64,000 nt of DNA from Altererythrobacter sp. H2 (lineage in GTDB: Bacteria > Pseudomonadota > Alphaproteobacteria > Sphingomonadales > Sphingomonadaceae), in NCBI RefSeq assembly GCF_035319885.1, contig NZ_CP141285.1:2170001-2234000 (forward strand). Direction: 5' to 3'. Positions 17,152 through 29,910 of this stretch are shown here, in pieces. A model generated the notes under the pieces. The model saw only the letters and a program-made list of their open reading frames with translations, was not told the origin of the DNA and made no database searches. Position 1 is the first letter of the stretch; the number at the start of each line of letters is the position of its first letter. The translations under genes and the position numbers were made by a program.

Positions 17152-19106
17152 TGATCGACTCCGATCGGGTTGGGCAGTTGCTGGTCGTTGGGCTCGACGT
17201 TTTCGCCCCCGGCATCACCCGGAATGCCGTCAAAATAGGTTACGATCGCTGCTTCCAGTTCGGCAATGGTGAACGGCTGACCGCTCGTCTTGGTCAGCGG
17301 CTGCGCGTCGATCAGGTACTGGTCGCGCAGGATCGTCTTGAACTGGCCGGTGTTCATTTCCGGCACCAGCACCTTGTCGAAACCGCGCAGCAGGTCGCCG
17401 AGGTTGGCCGGGAGCGGCCAGATGTGGCGGACGTGGATGTGGCTGACGTCGTGCCCGGCCTTGCGGGCCCGGGCCACGGCCTGGTGGATCGGGCCATAAG
17501 TGCTGCCCCAGCCGACCACCGCCAGCCTGCCAGTCTTTTCGCCCAGCGCAACCTGCTGGTCCCGCACCTTGATGTTGGCGATCTTGCCCATGCGCGCATC
17601 GGTCATCGCCTGGTGGTTGCCCGGCGAATAGTCGATGTGCCCGGTGTCGACCTGCTTCTCGATCCCGCCGATGCGGTGCATCAGGCCCGGCGTGCCCGGC
17701 TTGATCCACGGACGGCCGCCCAGCTCATTGCGCTTGTAGGGCAGCAGCGCGGCCTTGCCGTTTTCGTCGGCGGGCCCGTTGGGTTCGGTCAGGAACTGCG
17801 CCGGGAAGCGCTCGAAGTGGTCGGGATCGGGCACCTTCCACGGCTCGCTGGCGTTGGCGATATAGCCGTCGGTCAGCAGCATGACCGGAGTCATGTACTG
17901 CACCGCAATCCGGCACGCCTCGATCGCGCATTCGAACGAATCGGTCGGGCTGCGCGCGGCGATCACCGGCATCGGCGCATCGCCGTTGCGGCCGTAGACA
18001 GCCTGGTAGAGGTCGCTCTGCTCGGTCTTGGTCGGAAGGCCAGTGGAGGGCCCGCCGCGCTGGCTGTTGACGATCACCAGCGGCAGCTCGGTCATGATTG
18101 CCAGCCCCATCGCTTCGCCCTTCAGCGCAATGCCCGGGCCGGAGGAGGAGGTTACGCCGAGGCTGCCGGCATAGCTCGCCCCGATGGCGGCGCAAATCGC
18201 GGCGATCTCGTCTTCCGCCTGGAAGGTAGTGACGTTGAATTCCTTCAGCCGCGCCAGGTGGTGCAGGATCGCGCTGGCGGGCGTGATCGGATAGCCGCCG
18301 AAGAACATCGGCAGGCGCAGCAGCCGCGCGCCCGCAACCAGGCCGAGCGAGACCGCCTCAGCCCCGGTGACGGTGCGATAAAGCCCCGGGTTGGTCGGCA
18401 CCGGATCGAGATGGACCTGCCGCAGGGGCCCGGCCAGCTCGGCCGTTTCGCCATAGGCATGGCCGGCGTCGAGCGCGGCAATATTGGCTTCCGCCAGTTC
18501 GGGCTTGTTCCGGAACTTGCCCTTGAGCCATTCATGCAGAGGCGCGCGTTCGCGGTCGAACATCCACAGGGCCAGGCCCAGCGTCCACATGTTCTTGCAG
18601 CGCAGGGCATCCTTGTTGCCGAGGCCGAACGGCTTGACCGCCTCGATCGTCATGGCGGAAATATCGAGCTTCAGCACATCGTGCCGGGCCAGCGTGTCAT
18701 CCTCCAGCGGGTTGACCTCGTACTTGGCCTTTTCGAGGTTGCGCTTGGTGAATTCGCCAGTGTCGATAATCACCAGACCGCCGGGTTTGAGCGCAGGCAG
18801 GTTGGTCTTGAGCGCGGCCGGGTTCATCGCCACCAGCACGTCTGGCGCATCGCCTGCGGTGCTGATTTCCCTGCTGCCGAAGTTGATCTGGAAGGCCGAG
18901 ACACCAAACAGCGTGCCTTGCGGCGCGCGAATTTCAGCCGGGAAATCCGGGAACGTGGCAAAATCATTGCCCGCCAGCGCACTGGAGAGGGTGAACTGCC
19001 CGCCGGTCAGCTGCATCCCGTCGCCGGAATCCCCGGCGAAGCGAACAACAACGGATTCGGGTGAAGCGGCAGTCTGGTGCGGCCTTTCGGCGGCTGTCGT
19101 AGCCAT
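17148..19106 (-). CDS. korA: 2-oxoacid:ferredoxin oxidoreductase, fused gamma-alpha subunit (KorA type)
   Basis: A 652-residue partner of KorB. An N-terminal gamma domain (about residues 15-200, beginning VVVRFAGDSGDGMQLTGGQF) is fused to the pyruvate:ferredoxin-type alpha domain, which carries FFGGYPITPASAILHHLA, FQAEDEIAAICAAIGASYAG and the GVTSSSGPGIALKGEAMG loop. The C-terminal domain ends in VPEMNTGQ and LEAAIVTYF. The start is the ATG at 19106 with an AAGGAAAG ribosome-binding site; the reading to 19205 is too long. Substrate preference between 2-oxoglutarate and pyruvate is inferred from the two-subunit architecture, not proven. Confidence 0.94.
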   Translation of the reverse strand: MATTAAERPHQTAASPESVVVRFAGDSGDGMQLTGGQFTLSSALAGNDFATFPDFPAEIRAPQGTLFGVSAFQINFGSREISTAGDAPDVLVAMNPAALKTNLPALKPGGLVIIDTGEFTKRNLEKAKYEVNPLEDDTLARHDVLKLDISAMTIEAVKPFGLGNKDALRCKNMWTLGLALWMFDRERAPLHEWLKGKFRNKPELAEANIAALDAGHAYGETAELAGPLRQVHLDPVPTNPGLYRTVTGAEAVSLGLVAGARLLRLPMFFGGYPITPASAILHHLARLKEFNVTTFQAEDEIAAICAAIGASYAGSLGVTSSSGPGIALKGEAMGLAIMTELPLVIVNSQRGGPSTGLPTKTEQSDLYQAVYGRNGDAPMPVIAARSPTDSFECAIEACRIAVQYMTPVMLLTDGYIANASEPWKVPDPDHFERFPAQFLTEPNGPADENGKAALLPYKRNELGGRPWIKPGTPGLMHRIGGIEKQVDTGHIDYSPGNHQAMTDARMGKIANIKVRDQQVALGEKTGRLAVVGWGSTYGPIHQAVARARKAGHDVSHIHVRHIWPLPANLGDLLRGFDKVLVPEMNTGQFKTILRDQYLIDAQPLTKTSGQPFTIAELEAAIVTYFDGIPGDAGGENVEPNDQQLPNPIGVDQ

Positions 19107-19281
19107 TGGCTTTCCTTGTCGCGCGCCGTGAGCCGGCGCATCATGTGCATCGAGCGCGGCACCTATGTACCCCGCCCCGCTCCCGCAATGAAGTTTTTCT
19201 CCCATGGTTGCAAAATGTCGAGTGGAAAAGCGCAGCGGTGCGGCCTAACCTGCCGAAAAGAACAGGATGGGAGAACGACCA

Positions 19282-20235
19282 ATGGCCGAAGCCGAACATT
19301 ACGTGCGCGAGGATGTGCGCGCCTTTCTGACGATGCTGGAGCAGATCGGCGGCAAGGGGGTGGACGAGGTCGGGCACATCGAAGGCCGCCTGCAGATGCG
19401 GGCCATGTCCGGCATGGCAGAGGCTGACGCTGTGCACCTGCCGGTAGTCCGTGACCTCACCTGCCCCGGCCCGGCTGGCCCGATTCCGCTGCGGCTCTAC
19501 GATACGCAGGAAACGCGTGCCCCCGGTCCGGTGGTGGTGTTCCTACACGGCGGCGGGTTCGTGATCGGCGATCTGGAAGTCTACAACAGCCTGTGCACCG
19601 AGATCAGCCACCAGCTCGACCTGCCGGTGGTCTCGGTCGATTACCGGCTAGCGCCGGAGCACCCCTTCCCGGCTGCGCCAGACGATTGCGAGGCTGCGGC
19701 GCGGTGGATTGCGTCCTCGCCCGCCGAACTGGGCCGCCAGGTCACCGGCCTCGTCATCACGGGTGACAGCGCCGGCGGCAACCTGACCATCGTCACCACC
19801 AACCAGCTGGTCAACGAACCTGCGGCGGTGCCGGTGCTGGTGCAGGCGCCGATCTATCCGGTCGCCGACGACGTCAGCAAGCACCAGAGCCTGAAGGACT
19901 TCTTCGAAGGCTTCCTGCTGACCGGTGCGGCAATGGCCTGGTTTACCCAGCAATATGGCGGCGATCCCAGCGATCCGCGCCACACCCCGATGGTCGGGGA
20001 TTGCGCCAACACCCCGCCAACAGTGATCTGCACGGCCGGGCTCGACCCGCTGCGCGATTCCGGCCGCGCCTATGCCGCGCACCTGATCCGGCAAGGCACC
20101 GAGGTGGCCTACTTCGAGTTTCCCGGCATCATCCACGGCTTCGTCACACTGCGCAAAGCGGTGCCCAGCGGGCAGGCAGACCTCACCGCATTCCTTGGCG
20201 CGATCAAGTCCAAGCTGGCGCGCATCGCACAATGA
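19282..20235 (+). CDS. Alpha/beta-hydrolase esterase, hormone-sensitive lipase family
   Basis: A 317-residue carboxylesterase of family IV. The oxyanion motif HGGGF is at residues 89-93, the nucleophile Ser163 is in GDSAGG, the acid is in the TAGLDPLRD motif, and the catalytic His is in GIIHGF near the C-terminus. Substrates are usually short-chain acyl esters. The ATG at 19282 has GGGAG at proper spacing, unlike the ATG at 19267, which contains that site. It ends in ATGA with rppH, so the two are co-translated. Confidence 0.92.
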   Translation: MAEAEHYVREDVRAFLTMLEQIGGKGVDEVGHIEGRLQMRAMSGMAEADAVHLPVVRDLTCPGPAGPIPLRLYDTQETRAPGPVVVFLHGGGFVIGDLEVYNSLCTEISHQLDLPVVSVDYRLAPEHPFPAAPDDCEAAARWIASSPAELGRQVTGLVITGDSAGGNLTIVTTNQLVNEPAAVPVLVQAPIYPVADDVSKHQSLKDFFEGFLLTGAAMAWFTQQYGGDPSDPRHTPMVGDCANTPPTVICTAGLDPLRDSGRAYAAHLIRQGTEVAYFEFPGIIHGFVTLRKAVPSGQADLTAFLGAIKSKLARIAQ

Positions 20236-20720
20236 GCAGGGCAGACATCGAAGATCTGGGCTATCGCTTGTGCGTGGGCGTGATGCTGGTGAACTGTGAC
20301 GGAAAGGCGTTCGTCGGTCGCCGGATCGACACCAAGGAAGGCGACTGGTGGCAGATGCCCCAGGGCGGTGTCGATGACGGGGAAGACCTCAACGGGGCGG
20401 CGCTGCGCGAACTGGCCGAAGAGACAGGCGTTCAGGCTGACCGGGTCAGCATCATCAAGGCCATGACGGAACCGGTGCGGTACGATCTGCCGGAGGAACT
20501 GCAAGGCAAGCTTTGGGGGGGCAAGTATCGCGGGCAGGAGCAGGTCTGGTTCCTCGCCCGCTTCAACGGGACCGATGCGGACATCGATCTTGAAGCGCAC
20601 GATCCGCCGGAGTTTTGCGACTGGCGCTGGGTCGAGCCGGAGCAGCTGCCCGAGCTGATCATTCCCTTCAAGAAGCGCGTCTACCGCACTGTGCTGGAAG
20701 CCTTTAGCGACCTGATTTAG
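20232..20720 (+). CDS. rppH: RNA pyrophosphohydrolase (Nudix)
   Basis: A 162-residue Nudix hydrolase that removes pyrophosphate from the 5' triphosphate end of RNA and so starts mRNA decay. The full Nudix box GX5EX7REUXEEXGU is read from GGVDDGEDLNGAALRELAEE. The N-terminal YRLCVGVMLVNCDGKAFVGRR and central KLWGGKYRGQEQVWFLARF segments are characteristic of RppH/IalA. The start overlaps the esterase stop (ATGA). Confidence 0.93.
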   Translation: MSRADIEDLGYRLCVGVMLVNCDGKAFVGRRIDTKEGDWWQMPQGGVDDGEDLNGAALRELAEETGVQADRVSIIKAMTEPVRYDLPEELQGKLWGGKYRGQEQVWFLARFNGTDADIDLEAHDPPEFCDWRWVEPEQLPELIIPFKKRVYRTVLEAFSDLI

Positions 20721-20728
20721 CTTGCGCC

Positions 20729-21235
20729 TTAATTGGCCTGGGTGACCTGCGCATCGGGCATGACCGCTTCAGCGGCAATCATGCGCGGTTGCGGGCCACG
20801 AGCAATGACGGCCGACAGGGCCCGGGCTTCGGGGCAGTTACTGCCGCACATCTTCTGCAGCCGGGCAAGGTTCGCCTTGGCCTTTTCGACTGCGCCCTTC
20901 TCCAACAGTGCAGCCCCTTCGCCCGAAATTGCCGCCAGGTTCTCCGGCTCGCGGTTGAGAGCCTCCCGGTAGTACCGGATCGCCTTGCCCTGCAGCCCTT
21001 CGCGGCGGGCTGCCTCGGCCAGGTCGAGGAAAATCGGCGTATGGCCGGGATCGACTGCGAGCGCCGCTTCGTAGGCATCAATCGCCTGCTGCGGCTGCCC
21101 GGCTTCGAGCGCGGCGCGGCCTTCCATGATCAGCACCGCCGCGCGGGGATCGACCGCCCGGTCCGCAGCAGAACCGATACTCGCGCTGACAGCAAGGACC
21201 AGCGACAGGGCAGCGGCAGGAGCAGCAAAGCGCAT
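20729..21235 (-). CDS. Periplasmic tetratricopeptide-repeat protein
   Basis: A 168-residue protein with an N-terminal signal peptide (hydrophobic residues 8-20, Ala-rich cleavage region near SAADRA) and two or three TPR units (AALEAGQPQQAIDAYEAALAVDP, LDLAEAARREGLQGKAIRYY and a third, KGAVEKAKANLARL). The last repeat is followed by a Cys pair CGSNC that could form a disulphide. TPR proteins are scaffolds; no specific role is apparent. The ATG at 21235 has an AAGGAG ribosome-binding site 7 bases away. It follows the rsmB-like gene by 59 bp in the same direction and meets rppH tail to tail. Confidence 0.82.
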   Translation of the reverse strand: MRFAAPAAALSLVLAVSASIGSAADRAVDPRAAVLIMEGRAALEAGQPQQAIDAYEAALAVDPGHTPIFLDLAEAARREGLQGKAIRYYREALNREPENLAAISGEGAALLEKGAVEKAKANLARLQKMCGSNCPEARALSAVIARGPQPRMIAAEAVMPDAQVTQAN

Positions 21236-21294
21236 CACGATCTCCTTGAGCGCATCAAGACGAAAAGACTCGGACAGAGCCATAGTCCCAAGGG

Positions 21295-25485
<4,191 letters not shown>

Positions 25486-25516
25486 CCTGTGTGCCCCTGC
25501 TTTCCTGCCGCGCTGG

Positions 25517-26272
25517 CTATCCGGCGGTCCACCCGCCGTCGATACTCCAGTTGGCACCCGTCACATTGCCAGCTTCCGCGCGGCAGAGGAAGGCGGCAAG
25601 TGCGCCAACTTCTTCCGGCTGGACGAATTTCTTGGTCGGTTGTTTTGCCAGCAACACATCGTTGATGACCTGCTCGCGAGTCATCCCGCGCGCCTTCATC
25701 GTATCGGGGATCTGCCCCTCGATCAGCGGGGTCCAGACATAACCGGGGCTGATGCAGTTGGCAGTAACCCCGCTCTGCGCCAGTTCCAGAGCGATCGTCT
25801 TGGTAAAGCCCGCTATTCCGTGCTTGCTGGCATTATAGGCGCTCTTGAACGGGGACGCGGTGAGCGAATGGGCACTGGCGGTGTTGATGATCCGGCCCCA
25901 GCCCTTGGCCTTCATGCCCGGCACGGCCAGCCGCACGGTGTGGAAAGCGGCAGTCAGGTTGAGGCCGATAATCGCGTTCCACTTGTCGACCGGGAACTCC
26001 TCGACCGGGCTGACATACTGCATCCCGGCATTGTTGACGAGAATATCGACCGGGCCGAACTTTGCCATCATGGCCTCGATCTCGGCTACATCCAGCAGGT
26101 TTGCAGGGCTGTGAAGCGCGCCAAGTTCGCTGCACAGCGCGTCGATCTCGGATGCCTCGCCAAAGCCGTTGAGGATCACGTCCGCGCCGTCCGCTCGCAA
26201 GGCGCGCGCAATGGCAAGGCCAATGCCCGATGTGGAACCGGTTACGAGGGCGCGCTTTCCTACTAGGGTCAT
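25517..26272 (-). CDS. bdhA: 3-hydroxybutyrate dehydrogenase (SDR)
   Basis: A 251-residue SDR that interconverts 3-hydroxybutyrate and acetoacetate with NAD, the last step in using polyhydroxybutyrate or ketone-body carbon. TGSTSGIG binds the cofactor, NNAG is intact (LVNNAGMQYVSPVEEFP), and YNASK holds the catalytic Tyr and Lys. The sequence SAHSLTASPFKSAYNASKHG and ANCISPGYVWTPLIEGQIPD are hallmarks of D-3-hydroxybutyrate dehydrogenase, which makes the substrate call firmer than usual for an SDR. Confidence 0.92.
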   Translation of the reverse strand: MTLVGKRALVTGSTSGIGLAIARALRADGADVILNGFGEASEIDALCSELGALHSPANLLDVAEIEAMMAKFGPVDILVNNAGMQYVSPVEEFPVDKWNAIIGLNLTAAFHTVRLAVPGMKAKGWGRIINTASAHSLTASPFKSAYNASKHGIAGFTKTIALELAQSGVTANCISPGYVWTPLIEGQIPDTMKARGMTREQVINDVLLAKQPTKKFVQPEEVGALAAFLCRAEAGNVTGANWSIDGGWTAG

Positions 26273-26389
26273 TGTCGACTCCGGTGCTTGTGTGGAGAGG
26301 GTTGTCCCGCCATGCTTTTGCCGCGAAGGGGCACACTGTCCAGCGATATCAAAGGCAAGCCATGGCCATTATGCGTGGGAGGGACTGCA

Positions 26390-27262
26390 ATGAGACTGAA
26401 CCGGTTTGACCCGAACAATATCCGTGTCGGCACCACCAGCGGCGGTGGCAGCTTTCCCGGCGGAGGGGGTGGCAAGCTGGGCTGCGGCACCGTGCTAATC
26501 GCCATTATCGGGGCCCTGGTGTTCGGGCTGGACCCGGCGCAGACAATCGGTGCCCTTGGCGGCGGGGAACCCGCAGAGGTCCAGCAGCAGGCGGACACCG
26601 AAGGGCAGAGCACCGAAGAGCTATGCACCTCGAACCAGTATTCGCTCGAGACGTGCAATGCGCTCAGCTCGCTCAACCAGACGTGGGAGCGAATTTTCCA
26701 GGAACAGAACGCGGCGTTCAGCCAGCCGACCCTCAAGTTCGTCGCCAGCAACCAGTTCAACAGCGGCTGCGGACCTGCTTCGACCGGCATGGGGCCGTTC
26801 TACTGCCCCGCCGACCAGGGCATCTACATCGATACCGGCTTCTACGAGCAGCTGGCGCAGATGGCCGGAGAGCGCGGCGACTTTGCCCGATACTATGTGG
26901 TCGCTCACGAATATGGCCACCATGTGCAGACGATAACCGGGGTGGCGGAGCAGATCCGCAGCGCCCAGCAGCAGAACCCGCGCGCAGCCAATCGTCTCCA
27001 GACCCTGATGGAATTGCACGCCGATTGCTATGCCGGCGTCTGGGCCGGCCGCAACCGCAACCTGATCGAACCGGGCGACATGGAAGAAGGCATGAACGCC
27101 GCCGCGTCGATCGGCGATGACACCTTGCAACGAAATTCCGGCCAGCGCGTTGATCCCGAAAGCTTCACGCACGGGTCCAGCGCACAACGCATGCAGGCCC
27201 TGCGGCTCGGATTGGAAACAGGTGATGATCGCAGGTGTGACGGGATTTTCGAAACGGGCTAG
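26390..27262 (+). CDS. YpfJ-family neutral zinc metallopeptidase
   Basis: A 290-residue membrane-anchored protein. After a Gly-rich cytoplasmic segment (GGGSFPGGGGGKLGCGTV), one transmembrane helix (about residues 30-48) leads to an extracytoplasmic domain. The zinc motif HEYGHH, part of VVAHEYGHHVQTITGV, and the downstream MELHADCYAGVWAG block (third ligand) define the family, and paired Cys residues (CTSNQYSLETC) suggest a disulphide. The start at 26390 has a GGGAGG ribosome-binding site. The next gene starts 38 bases before this one ends, in another frame. Confidence 0.9.
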   Translation: MRLNRFDPNNIRVGTTSGGGSFPGGGGGKLGCGTVLIAIIGALVFGLDPAQTIGALGGGEPAEVQQQADTEGQSTEELCTSNQYSLETCNALSSLNQTWERIFQEQNAAFSQPTLKFVASNQFNSGCGPASTGMGPFYCPADQGIYIDTGFYEQLAQMAGERGDFARYYVVAHEYGHHVQTITGVAEQIRSAQQQNPRAANRLQTLMELHADCYAGVWAGRNRNLIEPGDMEEGMNAAASIGDDTLQRNSGQRVDPESFTHGSSAQRMQALRLGLETGDDRRCDGIFETG

Positions 27263-27887
27263 CGCCTGCCTGCTGTTGATGGCGACCGCTGCCCCCGTTT
27301 TCGCGCAGGAAGCACCGGAAAATGTGCGCGATCGCGAACCGGACGTGCAGAACATCGCCACTACCCCGATCCGGGACCTGAACCTGACCCGCGACCCGAT
27401 CCCCCAGGTGCTCCTCAGGGCGAGCGAAGCGGCCTACGATACTGTAGGGCTGGCGCGGTGCGAAGATATTGGCATGGCCATTGCCGAGCTGGACGCCGTA
27501 CTGGGGCCGGACATCGATATCGCGGCCGAAGATCGCGACCGGCTGTCATTCGGGCGAATCGCCAAGAGTGCAGTGGGTTCGCTCATCCCTTTCCGCGGCA
27601 TCGTGCGCGAGATTTCGGGAGCAGCCGACAACGAACGGGCGTTTGAGGCGGCGATCTATGCCGGATCGGTCAGGCGCGGATTTCTGAAGGGGCTGGGCCA
27701 GCAGCGTGACTGCGCCTATCCGGCCCGGCCGGCCTTCGCCAGGGTGCAGGTTACCAAGGCGGATCGGATCGACACCGCGGAAGAACGCAGGCCCGCCGAC
27801 AACAAGCCCGCCGACAACAAGGAAGAGCGCGCCGCGGACGGCACGCTCTTCATGTCCGAACCGGTGGTTCAACCGGTCGGGGACTAA
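27225..27887 (+). CDS. Secreted protein of unknown function
   Basis: A 220-residue protein with an N-terminal signal peptide (ACLLLMATAAPVFAQ, cleavage after FAQ). The mature part has a conserved-looking core, RDLNLTRDPIPQVLLRASEAAYD and a helix-rich LIPFRGIVREISGAADN stretch, two Cys residues (about positions 80 and 168) and an Asp/Asn-rich tail with an imperfect tandem repeat ADNKPADNKEE. I do not recognise the family. It overlaps the YpfJ-like gene by 38 bases and its start has a GGTG/AGG ribosome-binding region, so it is probably translated from the same mRNA. Confidence 0.72.
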   Translation: MIAGVTGFSKRASACLLLMATAAPVFAQEAPENVRDREPDVQNIATTPIRDLNLTRDPIPQVLLRASEAAYDTVGLARCEDIGMAIAELDAVLGPDIDIAAEDRDRLSFGRIAKSAVGSLIPFRGIVREISGAADNERAFEAAIYAGSVRRGFLKGLGQQRDCAYPARPAFARVQVTKADRIDTAEERRPADNKPADNKEERAADGTLFMSEPVVQPVGD

Positions 27888-27895
27888 TCGCCCGG

Positions 27896-29434
27896 CTACT
27901 CCGGTGCGGACATTTTCGCGATCTGATCGTCGAGCGCCTTGAGTACTTCGGCGCGCACTTCTCCGGTAAGGTTCTGGTCACGGGCAAGCGCCTCGCGTGC
28001 CTCGCGCAGGCCCGACAAGGCAGAGGCAGAGGCGGTCACGTTGGTCCGGCACAGGACCATGACCTTTCTGCCATCCTTTTCCTGCCAGCCGCCTTGGCCG
28101 GCGGCATCCTTGCAGTCCACATCGATGCGGCTCATTTCCTCGCCCACCGAACGGCGCATCTCGATCATCGCAATGCGCCGGTCCTTTCGGGCTTCGGCAA
28201 GGTCGCCTTCCATTTTCAGCATCTTGCCATCGAGCTCTGCGTGCAGTCGGGCTCGCTCCTCTTCGCTCAGGCCCTTGCCATCAAGGATGATGATCCGACG
28301 GTTCTCGTCAAGGGAGACGCCGGGTGCGCGCTGGCTGTCGCTCTCGCCATCCTTGCGCTTGATGACAATGACCTTGCGCTCGACTCGCTCGCTGTCTTCG
28401 GGTGCCTCCGCCGCGATCTCGCCCCCAGCCTGCAACAACAGCGGGGCCGCCGGCGCGTCGGACGCAACCGGCGCTGCAGGGACAAGTTCGACAAGCGGCG
28501 CAGCGGGAGCCTGATTGCCTTCGGCATAGCTGATCGAGGCCGTCAGCGGCAGAGCCAGCAGCCCCCCGGCCAGAAGCAGGCGACCCAGCAGGCGACGGCG
28601 CGGGGAAATATCGGTCATGGTCAGGCTCCTCAAACGTTGAATGATGCTTTTCTCGCCCAGCACCGGGCACGCCATCGGCGCGGCAAGGGCAATGTTTGGT
28701 CCGGCGGCAAGACCGGCGATCAGGGTGGCATAGGCCGCGCGCTCCGCGCGTTCGCAATGCTCGACCACCCGGGCATCGCAGGCTGCCTCCTGGTCGCGGC
28801 GCATCGCTGCCCATCCTGTCCAGCCGAGCGGGTTGAACCAGTGCAGCGCGAACAGCGGCTGCACAGCGAAGTTGGCCAGCAGATCGCGGCCGCGATGGTG
28901 CGCCAGTTCATGCGCCAGCGCGAGATCGCGAGCCGTGCGGTCCGGCCATGCCATGAAGCCCGGCGGAAGTGCGATGACCTTGTCGATCACGCCGAAGGCC
29001 ACAGGTGAGGTGGCGACCGGGGTTTCCACCAGCCTTATGGCGCCGGACTGGCCAACCGGCCGGGCATCAGCCAGCAGGACCCTCCGCATCCGCGCATAGA
29101 GCACAAACCGGCGAAACAGGAACAGCCCCGCCCCGCCCAGCCACAATGCCAGCAGCAGCGCGCTCCAGTCGACCGGCTCGGCCGCCACCGGCACAGATAA
29201 CGCCAATGCGGTGACGTCGCCAGTCAGCACGAAGATTGTTTCCGGCGGTTGCGGTGCAGGAGCCAGCATCGCTGGCAGCTCGATCGGTGGCAGCACCATC
29301 CGCGCGAACGGCAACAGCCACAGCGCATAGGCTGCCCGGGCCCCGAGCCGGGCCGCGACCGGTCGACGCAAGACCAGCACCAGTGCGATCAGCACGCCGG
29401 TCCACACCAGCGTGTCGGTAAGCCAGCCCGTCAT
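27896..29434 (-). CDS. BlaR1/MecR1-like M56 membrane peptidase, sensor of the BlaI pair
   Basis: A 512-residue membrane protease. Hydrophobic segments are at about residues 5-22, 34-50 and 90-110; the zinc-protease motif HELAHHRGRD is at 175-184, and a last transmembrane segment at 282-304 leads to a periplasmic domain of about 210 residues. In BlaR1 that domain is a penicillin-binding domain; here it is charged, coiled-coil-like (REEARLHAELDGKMLKMEGDLA) and contains no SxxK-type motif, so the inducer is not a beta-lactam by this criterion. When activated, such proteases cleave the BlaI repressor. The start overlaps the blaI-like stop by 4 bases (ATGA). Confidence 0.85.
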   Translation of the reverse strand: MTGWLTDTLVWTGVLIALVLVLRRPVAARLGARAAYALWLLPFARMVLPPIELPAMLAPAPQPPETIFVLTGDVTALALSVPVAAEPVDWSALLLALWLGGAGLFLFRRFVLYARMRRVLLADARPVGQSGAIRLVETPVATSPVAFGVIDKVIALPPGFMAWPDRTARDLALAHELAHHRGRDLLANFAVQPLFALHWFNPLGWTGWAAMRRDQEAACDARVVEHCERAERAAYATLIAGLAAGPNIALAAPMACPVLGEKSIIQRLRSLTMTDISPRRRLLGRLLLAGGLLALPLTASISYAEGNQAPAAPLVELVPAAPVASDAPAAPLLLQAGGEIAAEAPEDSERVERKVIVIKRKDGESDSQRAPGVSLDENRRIIILDGKGLSEEERARLHAELDGKMLKMEGDLAEARKDRRIAMIEMRRSVGEEMSRIDVDCKDAAGQGGWQEKDGRKVMVLCRTNVTASASALSGLREAREALARDQNLTGEVRAEVLKALDDQIAKMSAPE

Positions 29435-29799
29435 GGCTTCAACTCCCTGAGCAAGGCCTCGATCTCGGCGATGTCCTGCGGCGTCAGAGCCTCCGCTTCG
29501 GCGAGGTGGGCGAAAAGCGGCGCCGCCCGTCCGCCGAAAAGCCGGTCAACCAGCCGCTGCGATTCCTCGCCGACATAATCGGCCCGCTCAAGCAGCGGCG
29601 AATAGAGGAAACGCCGACCGTCAGGCCGGGTCTCGATCGCACCTTTCTGAACCAGCCGCGAGAGCAGCGTCTTGACCGTAGGCAAGCTCCAGTCCCGCTC
29701 GCGGCAGACCTGCTCGCACACTTCGGTCGCCGTCTGGGGGCTGCGTTCCCACAGCGCCTCCATCACGGCATGTTCCGCTTCGCTGATCCGTTCCGCCAA
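29431..29799 (-). CDS. BlaI/MecI/CopY-family transcriptional repressor
   Basis: A 122-residue winged-helix repressor. The family start MAERISEAEHAVMEALWERSP and the helix-turn-helix LPTVKTLLSRLVQKGAIETRPDGRR region are typical, and the C-terminal half forms the dimerisation helices. I place the start at the TTG at 29799, which has a perfect GGGAGGG site 5 bases upstream; the longer reading to a TTG at 29820 falls inside the operator. It lies upstream of, and overlaps, the M56 protease gene. Together they form a repressor/sensor-protease module. The two operator dyads just upstream suggest autoregulation. Confidence 0.88.
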   Translation of the reverse strand: MAERISEAEHAVMEALWERSPQTATEVCEQVCRERDWSLPTVKTLLSRLVQKGAIETRPDGRRFLYSPLLERADYVGEESQRLVDRLFGGRAAPLFAHLAEAEALTPQDIAEIEALLRELKP

Positions 29800-29819
29800 G
29801 ACGCCCTCCCGACACTTCA

Positions 29820-29853
29820 ATTACGTGTGTAAGCGTATCGATTACGTCTGTAA
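29820..29853. promoter_or_regulatory. Tandem BlaI-type operator dyads
   Basis: Two 12-bp dyads of the form TTAC-N4-GTAA are present: TTACGTGTGTAA at 29821-29832 and TTACGTCTGTAA at 29842-29853. Their start-to-start distance is 21 bp, two turns of DNA. BlaI and MecI of Gram-positive bacteria bind TTACATATGTAA-like sites, so the half-sites match exactly. They lie in the gap between the divergent blaI-like gene and the lldD-like gene. That BlaI binds here is inference from the position and consensus. Confidence 0.7.
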
Positions 29854-29910
29854 ACCTGAAGCCTGCATGAATGGATTGGTTCGCGCTCGCGGGGCTGTTA
29901 GAGCCGCCGG

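Noticed and set aside
29820-29853. The two TTAC-N4-GTAA dyads read as the start of a CRISPR-like or direct repeat array
   Set aside because: Only two units are present, each is palindromic, and their position at a blaI-like promoter fits operators.
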